Shown: positions 38,837 through 47,965, counted from the first letter of the stretch. The stretch is DNA of 64,000 bases from Pseudomonadota bacterium (GCA_023387085.1 JAEWIL010000175.1:1-64000), one strand, 5' to 3'. A program made the numbers and translations. The notes: a model not told the origin generated them from the sequence alone.

Positions 38837-40258
38837 TCAGCTTTCCTGGCCCGCACTTGCACTAGCGCGCGGCGAAACGATCCCTTTCGGCAAGGCCAGG
38901 GCGGTCAGGACGGCCAGCGTGCAAATCGCTGCGATTGCGGCAACCGCCAGGTCATAGGCAAAGGGCGAAGGATAAACCTCGTCGCCGCGGCGTACGATGT
39001 CGACGGCCAGCAAGGTCGTCACCATCTGCGCCCCGATGCCCATGAACAACCCGCGGATGACCGAGACCAGCCCCAAAATCTCGCTGATGCGTTCCGGTGG
39101 CGACGCTTGCGCAATGATCGTCGGACAGACCGAAAAGAGCATGGTGGTGCCAAAGCTGATCACGGTCAGCTGCGCGACGATCTTGAAGAAGCTGTCGATG
39201 TCGACAACAAACCAAATCAGCCAGCCGCCCACCGTCAGGACCCCGCCGACGATCATCGCGAAACGCCCGCCGCCGCGGGCCGCGAGCCAGCCCCCCAGCG
39301 GACCGGCCAAAACCGAACTGACATTCGACGGCAGCTTGGCGAGGCCCGCGAGCGTCGCGCTGAAGCCGAGGCCGGCGATCGTCCACAGCGGCGCCTGCAT
39401 CACGAGTGAGAAGAATACGGTGATCTGGAGCGCACTCATGGCGACGAGGGCGGTGACCGCGCCGCCGATTGCGATCGTGCGGTCCGAAAAGCTGCGCACC
39501 GCGATCAACGGGTTGGGGCTCGCAAGGCTTGCGCGCCACCACCAGACCACCAACAATGCGCCCCCGCCGAGCGACGAGAGCGCCAGCGGGCTGGTCCACC
39601 CCGCGCTCTTGCCCACCGAAAAATAGGCAAGGAGCAGGATAACGCCCGGAGCAAAGGCCAGACCCGATACCCAATCGACCGGCTCGCACAACGGATGACG
39701 CGGCGAGCGGGGGATTAACAGCCGGATCGCCAGCGCCGACACGGCGCAGAGCCCGGCGCTGGCGAAAAAGACGCCGTGCCAGCTGAACTGATCGACGATC
39801 ATGCCGCCGAGCACCAGACCCGCAGCGGTACCGACCGACGCGCCCGATATCATCAGCCCGATTGCCATCGGTGCGCGTTCCTTGCCAGCGGTTTCATGGA
39901 TCAGTCCGATGCAAAGCGGCAGGATCGCACCGGTCACCCCCTGCATCAGGCGCCCCCCGAGCAGCACCGGGAAGTTGGTCGAAAGCGCACTGATCAGCGA
40001 ACCCGCAGCGCCGATCAGCAGCACGACCACGAGCACCTGCCGCCGCCCGAACAAATCGCCCAGTCGCCCGATGATCGCGGCAACCGCCGCCCCGACGATC
40101 AGATAGCCGGTGATCAGCCACCCGACCATCGCAGGGTCGCCGAAATCCTCGACTAGTTTCTTGAGCGCGGCCAGGACCATCGCCGTTTCGAACGAGCCGG
40201 TGACCTCGGCGGTCCACAGCGCCCCGATCACGAACGGAAGGTTGCGGCGAGCGAGCAT
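38837..40258 (-). CDS. MFS transporter, DHA2-like
   Basis: 473 residues with about 14 membrane helices. Motif A GRLGDLFGRRQV lies after helix 2 and an LGGMIV motif C-like stretch after helix 4. The start lies next to the SDR stop, and a further SDR follows immediately, so it belongs to one operon. Could export a toxic intermediate or import the substrate; direction cannot be read. Confidence 0.87.
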   Translation of the reverse strand: MLARRNLPFVIGALWTAEVTGSFETAMVLAALKKLVEDFGDPAMVGWLITGYLIVGAAVAAIIGRLGDLFGRRQVLVVVLLIGAAGSLISALSTNFPVLLGGRLMQGVTGAILPLCIGLIHETAGKERAPMAIGLMISGASVGTAAGLVLGGMIVDQFSWHGVFFASAGLCAVSALAIRLLIPRSPRHPLCEPVDWVSGLAFAPGVILLLAYFSVGKSAGWTSPLALSSLGGGALLVVWWWRASLASPNPLIAVRSFSDRTIAIGGAVTALVAMSALQITVFFSLVMQAPLWTIAGLGFSATLAGLAKLPSNVSSVLAGPLGGWLAARGGGRFAMIVGGVLTVGGWLIWFVVDIDSFFKIVAQLTVISFGTTMLFSVCPTIIAQASPPERISEILGLVSVIRGLFMGIGAQMVTTLLAVDIVRRGDEVYPSPFAYDLAVAAIAAICTLAVLTALALPKGIVSPRASASAGQES

Positions 40259-41041
40259 CTAGCCCGCAACCGCCTTGGCGCCCTCGGGCATGCCGACCTG
40301 CGCGGCGCGGACCTCGATCAGGTCGACGCCGATGTCGGGCGGCAGGCCGATCACCGAAAGCAACGCCTTCGCCATCGATTCCGGCGTTGCGCCCTCTCCC
40401 GTCATCGCCGCATGGCCGGTCTCGACGATCTTCTTGTAAAAGGCGGCGACGGTTTCCTGCGACCAGCTTTTCCCGCCCGAACCGCCCTTGACCGAACCCG
40501 AACGCAGCACGGTGAAGCGGATGTCCTCGCTTCGAAGTTCGTCGCGAAGGCCGTGGCAGAGCGTCTCGACTGCCGCCTTCGTCGCAGCATAGAGCGCGAG
40601 CATCGGGAACGGCATATTCACCGACTCGCTGCTGATCGCGATGACCTGTCCCTTGGCTGCGCGCAAATGCGGTATAGCGGCGCGAACCAGCCAGCACACG
40701 CCCAGGATGTTGATGTCGACATGACTGCGGACGATCTCGTCGCTCCCCGCTTCGAATGCGAAGGGGTGAAACACGGCGGCATTAGCGACGACCACGTCGA
40801 TGCGGCCGAAATGGTTCACGGTCCGGGCGATGGCGGCATGGACGGCTTCCGACGAGGCGACGTCGCACGCTATCGGCAAAACCGCATCACCGAATTCGGC
40901 AGCCAGACTATCCAATTCGTCCGACGCCCGCGCAAGACACGCGACGCGCGCGCCTGCAGCGGTCAGGGCCGCGACGAAATGTCGGCCCATTCCCTTCGAC
41001 GCCCCCGTTACTACCGCAACCTTGCCGGTCAGCCTCTCCAT
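40259..41041 (-). CDS. Short-chain dehydrogenase/reductase
   Basis: 260 residues, first gene of the minus operon. GASKGMGRHF cofactor loop, VANAAVFHP in the NNAG position and YAATK as active site. The ATG at 41041 is chosen because an open frame continues 58 codons upstream through the intergenic region without homology. Divergent from tetR, with the motif-2 palindrome between them. Confidence 0.9.
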   Translation of the reverse strand: MERLTGKVAVVTGASKGMGRHFVAALTAAGARVACLARASDELDSLAAEFGDAVLPIACDVASSEAVHAAIARTVNHFGRIDVVVANAAVFHPFAFEAGSDEIVRSHVDINILGVCWLVRAAIPHLRAAKGQVIAISSESVNMPFPMLALYAATKAAVETLCHGLRDELRSEDIRFTVLRSGSVKGGSGGKSWSQETVAAFYKKIVETGHAAMTGEGATPESMAKALLSVIGLPPDIGVDLIEVRAAQVGMPEGAKAVAG

Positions 41042-41079
41042 TGCACATTCCTGATCATCAGGGGATCTCCATGCTCTTT

Positions 41080-41094
41080 TTGACGATACGTCAA
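41080..41094. promoter_or_regulatory. Motif-2 site (TTGAC-GATAC-GTCAA)
   Basis: Perfect arms of TTGAC and GTCAA with a 5-base spacer, midway between the divergent SDR and tetR starts. Position and symmetry are typical for a TetR operator; the same element lies at 29849. TTGACG also provides a -35-like box on either strand. Confidence 0.65.
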
Positions 41095-41141
41095 CTTTTT
41101 GCCATATCGAACCGCCGCCGGAGTGACCGCGGGGATTTCGA

Positions 41142-41819
41142 ATGGGGAACGGACATTTGGCACAGCGACAGGCCATCAGCGATGCGGCGCCGGCTGCCGA
41201 AGCCAACGGGCGCAAGCTCGGCGCAAAAGGCCAGCGAACCCGCCAGCAACTGATCGACGCGACTGTCGCCCTGCTGGAAACGCACGGGCTTCGCGACGTA
41301 TCGGTGGTCGACGTCGCGCGCGCGGCGCAGACGTCGCCGGCGACCTTTTATGTTTACTTCAAGGGCGTCCCCGAAGTCGTTCTCGCCGCGCTTGAAAATG
41401 CGGATCTGACGTCCCCGGAGCTGGAGAATATCGTCAATCGCGACTGGCAGGCGCCCGGCGCGGGCGAAGCCGCACTCGCCTTCGTCGAAAGCTATACCAC
41501 CCTCTGGAACCGTCACCGCACGATCTACATCGTCCGCAACCTCGCCGCCGAGGAGGGGGATATGCGCTTCTATCAGGTGCGTCTGGCGCAGGCGAAACCA
41601 ATGATGGACGCGATCAGCAAGCAGGTCGAACGCGCGCAGGCGGTAGGCCGCGTCCCCGCGCATCTGTCGCCACGCTCGTGCGCCGGCACCGTGCTGATGA
41701 TGCTGGAGCGCTTGTCGTCGATCGGCCCGATGAGCAACCATAGCGAGGGCGTCGGCTATGCCGACCTGAAAGCCGCTGCGGCGCACGGTATCGCGACCAT
41801 GCTGGGCGGGCGCGACTGA
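41142..41819 (+). CDS. TetR family regulator
   Basis: 225 residues. The N-terminal HTH (residues ~30-75) has RTRQQLIDATVALLETHG and the recognition part AAQTSPATFYVYFKGVPEVV, typical of TetR. The C-terminal part is a ligand-binding helical domain, including a VERAQAVGRV element. It most likely represses the divergent SDR-MFS-SDR-DUF35-thiolase operon and, through motif 2, the P450 operon. Ends 4 bp before the convergent SDR. Confidence 0.9.
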   Translation: MGNGHLAQRQAISDAAPAAEANGRKLGAKGQRTRQQLIDATVALLETHGLRDVSVVDVARAAQTSPATFYVYFKGVPEVVLAALENADLTSPELENIVNRDWQAPGAGEAALAFVESYTTLWNRHRTIYIVRNLAAEEGDMRFYQVRLAQAKPMMDAISKQVERAQAVGRVPAHLSPRSCAGTVLMMLERLSSIGPMSNHSEGVGYADLKAAAAHGIATMLGGRD

Positions 41820-41823
41820 CGCA

Positions 41824-42648
41824 TCACGCCGACGCCTCGGCGATCATCTTCTGGATATCGAGCACGCCGGTTGCGAGGCCGCCCGCAAGGCCCGCATCGA
41901 CCGGCAGGCAAACGCCGCTGATAAAGCTCGCTGCGTCGCTGTTGAGCAGGATCAGCGGAAGCGCCTGCTCCTCTGCGGTCGAATAGCGCCCCTTGGCCTT
42001 GGCAAAGGCGCCGAGCACCGCGTCACCCGCGACCTTGCGGAATTCGCTGAGCATCGGCGTATCGATCGGACTGGGCATCGTGCAGTTGATGCGGATATCG
42101 CGGGTGATCAGGTCGGGCGCGCGGACTTGCGTCCACGTGTTGATCGCCTCCTTGGCGAGGCTATAGGGATCGCCGATCTCCTCGGCGTGGTCGAGATACC
42201 ATTGGCGCGCTGCGGCAAAATCCTCGATCGCGATGAATTCGCGAAGCAGCGGCTGGCGGGTGAGCCATTTCATCCCGCCGAGCGACGAGACAGAGGCGAT
42301 CGCGGCGCCGGGGTTGAGATGCGGGATCCAGCACTCGGTCCAGGCGCGAATACCCAGGAAATTCACCGTGACGACATCTTCGCCGGGAAAGGTCTGCGGC
42401 AAGCCCGACACGTTGAAGACCGCGTCGACCTTGCCGCCGATCTTGGCGATCCCCGCCGCGATGGCGTCCGGGTTTTTCAGATCGATCTCGGTGAAACTGG
42501 CGAGGTTGACCGGCGACGGCTTGATATCGGCGCCATGGACTTCGGCGCCTAGCTCGACCAACGTGCGCGCGCACGCCTCGCCGGTGCCCGAAAAACAGCC
42601 CATGACGACGACGCGTTTGCCCTTATAGCCCAGAATATCCTTTGACAT
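41824..42648 (-). CDS. SDR, 3-alpha-HSD / coniferyl alcohol dehydrogenase-like
   Basis: 274 residues; the ATG at 42648 has GAGGG upstream. GCFSGTGEACA is the cofactor loop and YSLAK the active site. The long loop around residues 140-165 (REFIAIEDFAAARQWY) and the ending YSTAEEQALPLILLNSDAASF match the 3-alpha-hydroxysteroid/coniferyl alcohol dehydrogenase branch rather than FabG. Last gene of the thiolase-3 operon. Confidence 0.85.
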   Translation of the reverse strand: MSKDILGYKGKRVVVMGCFSGTGEACARTLVELGAEVHGADIKPSPVNLASFTEIDLKNPDAIAAGIAKIGGKVDAVFNVSGLPQTFPGEDVVTVNFLGIRAWTECWIPHLNPGAAIASVSSLGGMKWLTRQPLLREFIAIEDFAAARQWYLDHAEEIGDPYSLAKEAINTWTQVRAPDLITRDIRINCTMPSPIDTPMLSEFRKVAGDAVLGAFAKAKGRYSTAEEQALPLILLNSDAASFISGVCLPVDAGLAGGLATGVLDIQKMIAEASA

Positions 42649-42670
42649 GTCCCTCAACCCTTCCTGAATA

Positions 42671-44044
42671 TCATTGCAGCGGTGCGAATTTCGTCTGCGC
42701 GAGGCCGCCCATCGCGTCGGCCATCAGCGCGGCATCGCGGGTGACGTGTGCGTTGCAGAGAATGATCGCCGCCTCGGTCCCGATGGCTCCCGCAGCCACG
42801 GCCTCGCAATAGGCGCGCCATGCCGCCGAATAATCGTCGAACACCGCCCCCAGCGCGGCTTCGATTTCCCGCTTTTCCGCGCGTTGAAAGCCCGGTTCGA
42901 AGCGCTCGATCGCGCGCCACCACTTGATCAGGCGGGCCATGCCCTTCGCCTTCACCGCCGCCTGCTGGTCGGCGAGGCGCGGGACGATCACATCGCGGAT
43001 ATCGTCGAGCGCGATGCCGAAGCTGCGATCGCGCGCGCCGATCGCGGCGTCAGGCAGGTCGACCGGCGGCAGAGCGATGCCGGCAGCCTCCGCTAACGCC
43101 TCCGACAGCACGCGTCGGTGGATCGTCGAATAAACCATGTTCATGCCGAGGTTGGGCGGCGGCGGGGCGTCGGGATCATCGAGCCGCGAGCGACGCGCGA
43201 AACTCGTCTGGAACAGCACCCGCCAGTAACGCAGGCGCGCCAGGTCGATGCGGTGACCACCCGCGGCTTCATAGGCGGCAAAGGCCTGCGGCAACGGCAC
43301 AAAGCCTTGAAACAACATGCGGATTGCCAGCATCGCAAGGTCCGCCATCGGATCGCCATAGTGGACGAGCTCCCAGTCGAGCAGCGCGGTCACCCGCTCG
43401 TCGTCGAACAGGAAATTGCCGGGACCGGCATCGCCGTGGACGATGACGGGAGGCGGCATGTCGGCGGGGATATTCGCTTCCAGCCAGTTCAGCGACAAAT
43501 GGATGAGCGGGTCCCAGGTTCTGCCGCTGTTCCCCCGCCGCAACGCGGCGATGCGGCGCTCGATAAACAGTCGTGGGGACTCGACGGGCCCCATGCCCTC
43601 GACAGGGTTCGCCGCGACATCGATGCGGTGAAGCGCGGCAAGCTGCGCCATGAAGTCGGCGGCCAGCCTGTCGCGCTGCGCGGAGTCGACGATGGCGCCG
43701 AACCGGTCCCGGCCCGAAACCAGACCGCAGACCAGCGCGCGCTGGTCGGGGACCGAGGCATAATAAGGGGCGACGCGCACGCCGGCATCAGCCAGCGGCC
43801 CCGAGAGCGCGCGAAGCACGCTTGCTTCACGCAGGAAAGCGGCATCGTCGCCCGCACCCGCCTTGTGAACGTCATAGTTCATATAGGCGCTGGCGGTGCG
43901 GCCGTCGGGCCAGCTGAGGTCGAGCTCGGCGCCCTCGCGTGAGGCTCCACCGCCTCCGCGCGGGCGAACCGCCGTGACGATCGCGCCGCTGGCCGTTTCA
44001 ACGGCCTTCGCTAGCCCCGGCGGCAGCAGGTCATGCGCGCTCAT
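42671..44044 (-). CDS. APH-like phosphotransferase family protein
   Basis: 457 residues with the aminoglycoside phosphotransferase fold: Brenner motif VHGDAGPGNFLFDD near residue 200 and the DFG-like ALLDWELVHYGDPMADLA. Similar proteins occur fused or adjacent to acyl-CoA dehydrogenases (ACAD10-type) and may phosphorylate hydroxyacyl-CoA; an antibiotic role is unlikely here. Overlaps the CoA-transferase stop by 4 bp. A long C-terminal helical part extends beyond the kinase core. Confidence 0.82.
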   Translation of the reverse strand: MSAHDLLPPGLAKAVETASGAIVTAVRPRGGGGASREGAELDLSWPDGRTASAYMNYDVHKAGAGDDAAFLREASVLRALSGPLADAGVRVAPYYASVPDQRALVCGLVSGRDRFGAIVDSAQRDRLAADFMAQLAALHRIDVAANPVEGMGPVESPRLFIERRIAALRRGNSGRTWDPLIHLSLNWLEANIPADMPPPVIVHGDAGPGNFLFDDERVTALLDWELVHYGDPMADLAMLAIRMLFQGFVPLPQAFAAYEAAGGHRIDLARLRYWRVLFQTSFARRSRLDDPDAPPPPNLGMNMVYSTIHRRVLSEALAEAAGIALPPVDLPDAAIGARDRSFGIALDDIRDVIVPRLADQQAAVKAKGMARLIKWWRAIERFEPGFQRAEKREIEAALGAVFDDYSAAWRAYCEAVAAGAIGTEAAIILCNAHVTRDAALMADAMGGLAQTKFAPLQ

Positions 44045-46239
44045 CCGACCACCTTTGCTTCGCGAAAAGCCGCAATCTCGGCGTCGGAATAGCCGATTTC
44101 CCTAAGAATTTCGTCGCTATGCTCGCCGACGACGGGACAGCAACGCTTGAAGACAATGGGCGTATCGCCGAAGGTCCAGAAGGCGCCGGGCTGTTCGACA
44201 ATGCCATAGAGCGGCTGCGGCAGGACCGAGACAAGGTTGAGTTCGCGGTTCTGGGGATCGTCGAAGAAGCGGTGCATCGCGTCCTCGAAATTGACCGCAT
44301 CGGCCGGTACCCCTGCGGCTTCGAGTGCCGCGAGCAGATCGCCCGCCTTGCGGTCCTTGGCGCCGCCCTCGAAATCATCGCCGAGCAGGTCACGGAGGGC
44401 AGCCTGCTGAGCGGGCTGGTGGGCGGCAACCGCGATCCACGCGCCCTCGGCGCATTCATAGATGCGGTGATAGGGCGAAAAGCCGGTCTGGTCGCTGGTG
44501 AGGTGATAGGTGTCGGTCAGCGCGCCGTCGGGCCCGATAAGCCGCTCGCCCTGCGTGAATGCGGCGAGGCCGAGCAGCGAGGTCTGGGTGTTATAGCCGC
44601 GCCCCGTGGCGCGCCGGGCATAGAGGGAGGCCATCAGCTCGACCAGACAGCTTTGTGCGGTCGCGACGTCCATCGTCCCGGGGCGGTTGAAAACCGGGCG
44701 ATTGCCCTCCCCCGCATTTTCAAACTCCCAGCCAGCGATCGCGTTGAAGATCGAATCATAGCCGGGCCAGTTGCCCCGCTCGCCCCGCTGGCCATAGGCG
44801 CTGGCATAGTTGAACGCGACATCGGGCTTGGCGGCGCGGATGCCCTCTTCGCTGAGCCCCAGCTTGGCGGCGCCCTTGAAACGCATATTGTGATGGACGA
44901 TTTCCGCCCACTGGATCAGCCGCTCCAGGATCGGCCGCGCTTCGGGTTTGGTGAGGTCGATCGCCAGGCTTCGCTTCGATCGCGCCGCAGCCTGGTAATA
45001 GCGGTGCATGAAGCGGATGCGATCGCCGCTCAGCGCCTCGACCTTGATGACGTCGGCGCCCATGTCGCCCATCATCGATGGCCCCATCGGGCCGGCGAGG
45101 AACATGCCGAGATCGAGGACCCGCACGCCTTCGAGCACTTCCGCCGGCGCGCTGCCCGGCGCGGGTGCGGACCTGGGCGGCCACATCACGTCGCCCCCTT
45201 CGCCAAGGCGCGGCGCCGGACGGCCCTGCGGCAAATCGGCGTCGCTGTGAAAGGGCGTGTTGGGTTGGCGAGTCTTTCCGAAATCGGGATCTTCGACTTC
45301 GACGACATAACCGTTCGCCTCGACATCTTCGTGGCGCAGCACCTCGCCCATCGGGAAAGCCGGCTCGGCGGCGATGTCGGCGGCGCGAAGATCGGCGAGC
45401 CAGTTCGCCAGCGGCCGGCGCCTGAAGGCTTCGGCCTGTCCTTCCGCCGTTTCGAGATCGACCTCGGCTTCGGCCAGAACCTCCCACATCGTCGGCATTG
45501 TCGCATAATCGAACTGGCGGGTGGGATCCATGATCTGCAACCAGTCGCCGTCGGCGCACTGGAACAACTGCTGCGCGATCGCGCGCGGCTTGTCGGGCGG
45601 ATAGGTCTCCGGGTTCGGCATCGGCCCTTCGCTGTTGCGCGCCCACACCAGCGGAAGCGTTGCGAGAAAACCCTGAAAGATCGATGTGTGCGCCGGGCCG
45701 CCCCGGCCGCTCTGGAGGCGCATCACCAAGCGGGCGAGCAGCCCCGCGGCGGCAAGATGCGCCGCCGCCCAGCTGCCCTGACGATAGCGATAGACGATCG
45801 GCCCGCCGCGGTGTCCGTCATTCTCGTACATCGCACCGACGCGCGCTGCGACGAGCAGTTCGTCGTCGCTACGCTCGACATCGGGATGATTGGCCGGTGA
45901 ACCGGTGATTGCAGTGACCACCAGATGCGGATGACGCTCTGCAAGACCCGCATCGTCAAGGCCCAGCGCCTTCGCGCGCGATGGGGCGAACTGGTGAAGC
46001 AAAGCGTCGGCGCCAGCCAGGCGCGCATGGAGCGCATCCAGCCCTTCGGCGGTATCGAGGTCGAGGACGACGCTTCTTTTGCCGCGGTTCCAGTTCGCGA
46101 AGGGCGCCGTGCCGCGCGCCGGGTCTCCGCCGGGACGCTCGACCTTCAGCACCTCTGCGCCAAGCTCGGACAGCATCAGCCCCGCGACCTGGACCGCCAT
46201 GCCCTGGCCTATTTCCACGATGCGAAGGTCGCCGAGCAT
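44041..46239 (-). CDS. Double-domain family III CoA-transferase
   Basis: 732 residues made of two CaiB-like halves. Half 1 begins at LRIVEIGQGMAVQVAGL and half 2 at VLEGVRVLDLGMFLAGPMG (about residue 355), each followed by the VIKVE/VLKVE element (LGAEVLKVERPGGDPARG and MGADVIKVEALSGDRI). A linker of Ala/Pro (APAPGSAPAEV) separates them. Single-chain two-domain forms replace the homodimer seen in other members. Third gene of the operon starting at 47891. Confidence 0.88.
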   Translation of the reverse strand: MLGDLRIVEIGQGMAVQVAGLMLSELGAEVLKVERPGGDPARGTAPFANWNRGKRSVVLDLDTAEGLDALHARLAGADALLHQFAPSRAKALGLDDAGLAERHPHLVVTAITGSPANHPDVERSDDELLVAARVGAMYENDGHRGGPIVYRYRQGSWAAAHLAAAGLLARLVMRLQSGRGGPAHTSIFQGFLATLPLVWARNSEGPMPNPETYPPDKPRAIAQQLFQCADGDWLQIMDPTRQFDYATMPTMWEVLAEAEVDLETAEGQAEAFRRRPLANWLADLRAADIAAEPAFPMGEVLRHEDVEANGYVVEVEDPDFGKTRQPNTPFHSDADLPQGRPAPRLGEGGDVMWPPRSAPAPGSAPAEVLEGVRVLDLGMFLAGPMGPSMMGDMGADVIKVEALSGDRIRFMHRYYQAAARSKRSLAIDLTKPEARPILERLIQWAEIVHHNMRFKGAAKLGLSEEGIRAAKPDVAFNYASAYGQRGERGNWPGYDSIFNAIAGWEFENAGEGNRPVFNRPGTMDVATAQSCLVELMASLYARRATGRGYNTQTSLLGLAAFTQGERLIGPDGALTDTYHLTSDQTGFSPYHRIYECAEGAWIAVAAHQPAQQAALRDLLGDDFEGGAKDRKAGDLLAALEAAGVPADAVNFEDAMHRFFDDPQNRELNLVSVLPQPLYGIVEQPGAFWTFGDTPIVFKRCCPVVGEHSDEILREIGYSDAEIAAFREAKVVG

Positions 46240-46242
46240 CGA

Positions 46243-46668
46243 TCAGGCCTTGAAGTTGGGAAGGACCCAGCCGTCCTGAATGGGGGTCCAGTCGACGCTG
46301 ACCTTCATCCCGATATGGACATCCTCGGCATAGCACCCAGACAGGTTCGCGTTCAGCCGCGTACCGGGCGCGCCATCAAGGTCGACGACCACGGGTACAT
46401 AGACATAATCCTCGCCATTCTTCGGATTCTTGTTGCAGATCGCGAAGCTGAAAACCGTGCCGGTGCCGGGAAGCGTCGGCCAGTTCTTGGCGCGGCTGCC
46501 GCATTCGGGACAGACCGCGGTCGGCGGCATGCGGAAATGCCCGCAATCGCCGCACTGGCACGCAGTCAGCCGATGCTCTTTGGCCGCAAGCCAGAAGGGT
46601 TCGGTATCGGGATTGGTAGTGATGCGGATCTGGTCGCCGGGAAGCGCGCGGGCGGGGCCATAAGTCAT
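46243..46668 (-). CDS. DUF35/OB-fold zinc-ribbon protein (pair 3)
   Basis: 141 residues with CGDC and CPECGS zinc ligands and OB part FSFAICNKNPKNGEDYVYV. The ATG at 46668 has AAGGA upstream; a TTG at 46677 overlapping the thiolase gene is also possible. Here the thiolase precedes the DUF35 gene, the reverse of pairs 1 and 2. It lies between the thiolase and the double CoA-transferase. Confidence 0.86.
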   Translation of the reverse strand: MTYGPARALPGDQIRITTNPDTEPFWLAAKEHRLTACQCGDCGHFRMPPTAVCPECGSRAKNWPTLPGTGTVFSFAICNKNPKNGEDYVYVPVVVDLDGAPGTRLNANLSGCYAEDVHIGMKVSVDWTPIQDGWVLPNFKA

Positions 46669-46673
46669 GTCGA

Positions 46674-47891
46674 TCAATCCTTGCGCAGGATAAGGCTGGA
46701 AACGGGCAGCGACGCGGGTCCGCCGGACACGAGCGCGAATTCGGCATCCTTGACCTGATTGATCGCGGTGCCGCGGACCTGTTCGACGCCTTCGACGATA
46801 TGCGTCATCCCGATGATATAGGCCTCGTTGAGATTGCCGCCGTGGGTGTTCACCGGAACGCCCCCGTTGACCCCCTTCCCGGTCGCCGGATCGTACCGCA
46901 GCTTGCCCGACAGCACATAATCATTGCCTTCGCCCTTTTCGCAAAAGCCATAATCCTCCAGCTGCATCAACACCATCGGGCTGAAGTGATCATAGAGCAG
47001 GGCGACGTCCATGTCCTTCGCCGTCAGGCCCGATTGCGCCCAGATGCGGTCGGCGGTGAACTTGTGTCCCGAGCTCGCGAAATGCGGGTCGGGCATCCCC
47101 ATCCAGGCAAAGGCCCGGCCCCACTCGCGCTGACCGCCATGCGCCGCGGCGTGCACCACCGCCGGCTTGTGGCGGCAGTCCTTCGCACGGTCCATCGTCG
47201 TCGTGATCACGGCGACCGCGCCATCGGTTTCGAGGCAGAAGTCGAGCCGACGCAGCGGGTCGGCGAGCATGACCGAGGCGTCATATTGTTCTTTGGTCAG
47301 CGGCTCCTTGCGCACCGCTTTCGGGCGGTTGTGCGTATTGGCGCGGGTCGCCATCACCACTTCGCCAAAGGCATCCTGCGTCGTGCCGTAAAGGTGCATA
47401 TGGCGGCGTGCGAGCACCGACATGAGGTGGCCGGGGCCGACAAGCCCCGACGGCTGGAGAAAGCTGTTCTCCGGGTTTGGAGCCGCGGCCCCGAACACGA
47501 CGCCCAGCCGGTGCTGCGGCAGCTGTTGCAGCGCCATCAGCGTGACCGAATAGGTGCAATCCTCGTTCATCAGACCCGCCGTGGCGAGCCCGATCGCGCC
47601 GGGACAGCCGCCGCCGCCGCTGGTCAGCGTCGCCGACCAGCTGATGTGCGGCATGCCCAGCGTTTCCATCAGGCTGGCGGTGTCGAACTTGTCGAGATAG
47701 CCCGCGCCCGCGGTCGAATAATAGGAGAAGCCGTCGATCTGCTTGTGGCTGATCCCCGCGTCGGCGCAGGCATTCATGATCGCCTCCGCCGCCATGTCGT
47801 TGATCGTGCGCGGCCAGCTCTTGCCGCGCACATAATAGTCGGTCGCCCCCACACCGACGATCGCGCATTTGTCCTGATTGACCCAGGCCAT
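46674..47891 (-). CDS. Thiolase-fold lipid-transfer/aldolase protein (pair 3)
   Basis: 405 residues from the ATG at 47891 (or 407 from 47897; GGGAGAAG suits the inner ATG better). Opens CAIVGVGATDYYVRG, core VNTHGGNLNEAYIIGMTHIVEG. Unlike pairs 1 and 2 the nucleophile loop contains a cysteine (SGGGGCPGAIGLA), so this one could still act as a true thiolase. It heads a five-gene minus operon and has motif-1 and near-motif-2 sites upstream. Confidence 0.84.
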   Translation of the reverse strand: MAWVNQDKCAIVGVGATDYYVRGKSWPRTINDMAAEAIMNACADAGISHKQIDGFSYYSTAGAGYLDKFDTASLMETLGMPHISWSATLTSGGGGCPGAIGLATAGLMNEDCTYSVTLMALQQLPQHRLGVVFGAAAPNPENSFLQPSGLVGPGHLMSVLARRHMHLYGTTQDAFGEVVMATRANTHNRPKAVRKEPLTKEQYDASVMLADPLRRLDFCLETDGAVAVITTTMDRAKDCRHKPAVVHAAAHGGQREWGRAFAWMGMPDPHFASSGHKFTADRIWAQSGLTAKDMDVALLYDHFSPMVLMQLEDYGFCEKGEGNDYVLSGKLRYDPATGKGVNGGVPVNTHGGNLNEAYIIGMTHIVEGVEQVRGTAINQVKDAEFALVSGGPASLPVSSLILRKD

Positions 47892-47912
47892 TCGCATCTT
47901 CTCCCGATTCCC

Positions 47913-47930
47913 AGTTATCTAACTAGGTTT
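47913..47930. promoter_or_regulatory. Motif-1 site c (AGTTATCTAACTAGGTTT)
   Basis: Third 18-bp copy, 22 bp upstream of the thiolase-3 start. On the minus strand TATCAA in the flank can be a -10 with TGGACA as -35 17 bases upstream, so the element covers the start-site side of the promoter. Confidence 0.65.
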
Positions 47931-47950
47931 GATATGATGCTGGCGCGGGC

Positions 47951-47965
47951 TTGTCCAGTGGTCAA
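47951..47965. promoter_or_regulatory. Near-match to motif 2 (TTGTC-CAGTG-GTCAA)
   Basis: Differs from TTGAC-N5-GTCAA by one base, with outer C/G pairs extending the symmetry. It overlaps the last codons of the hydrolase/reductase gene and lies just upstream of motif-1 site c, so it could bring the thiolase-3 operon under the same TetR. Confidence 0.35.
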
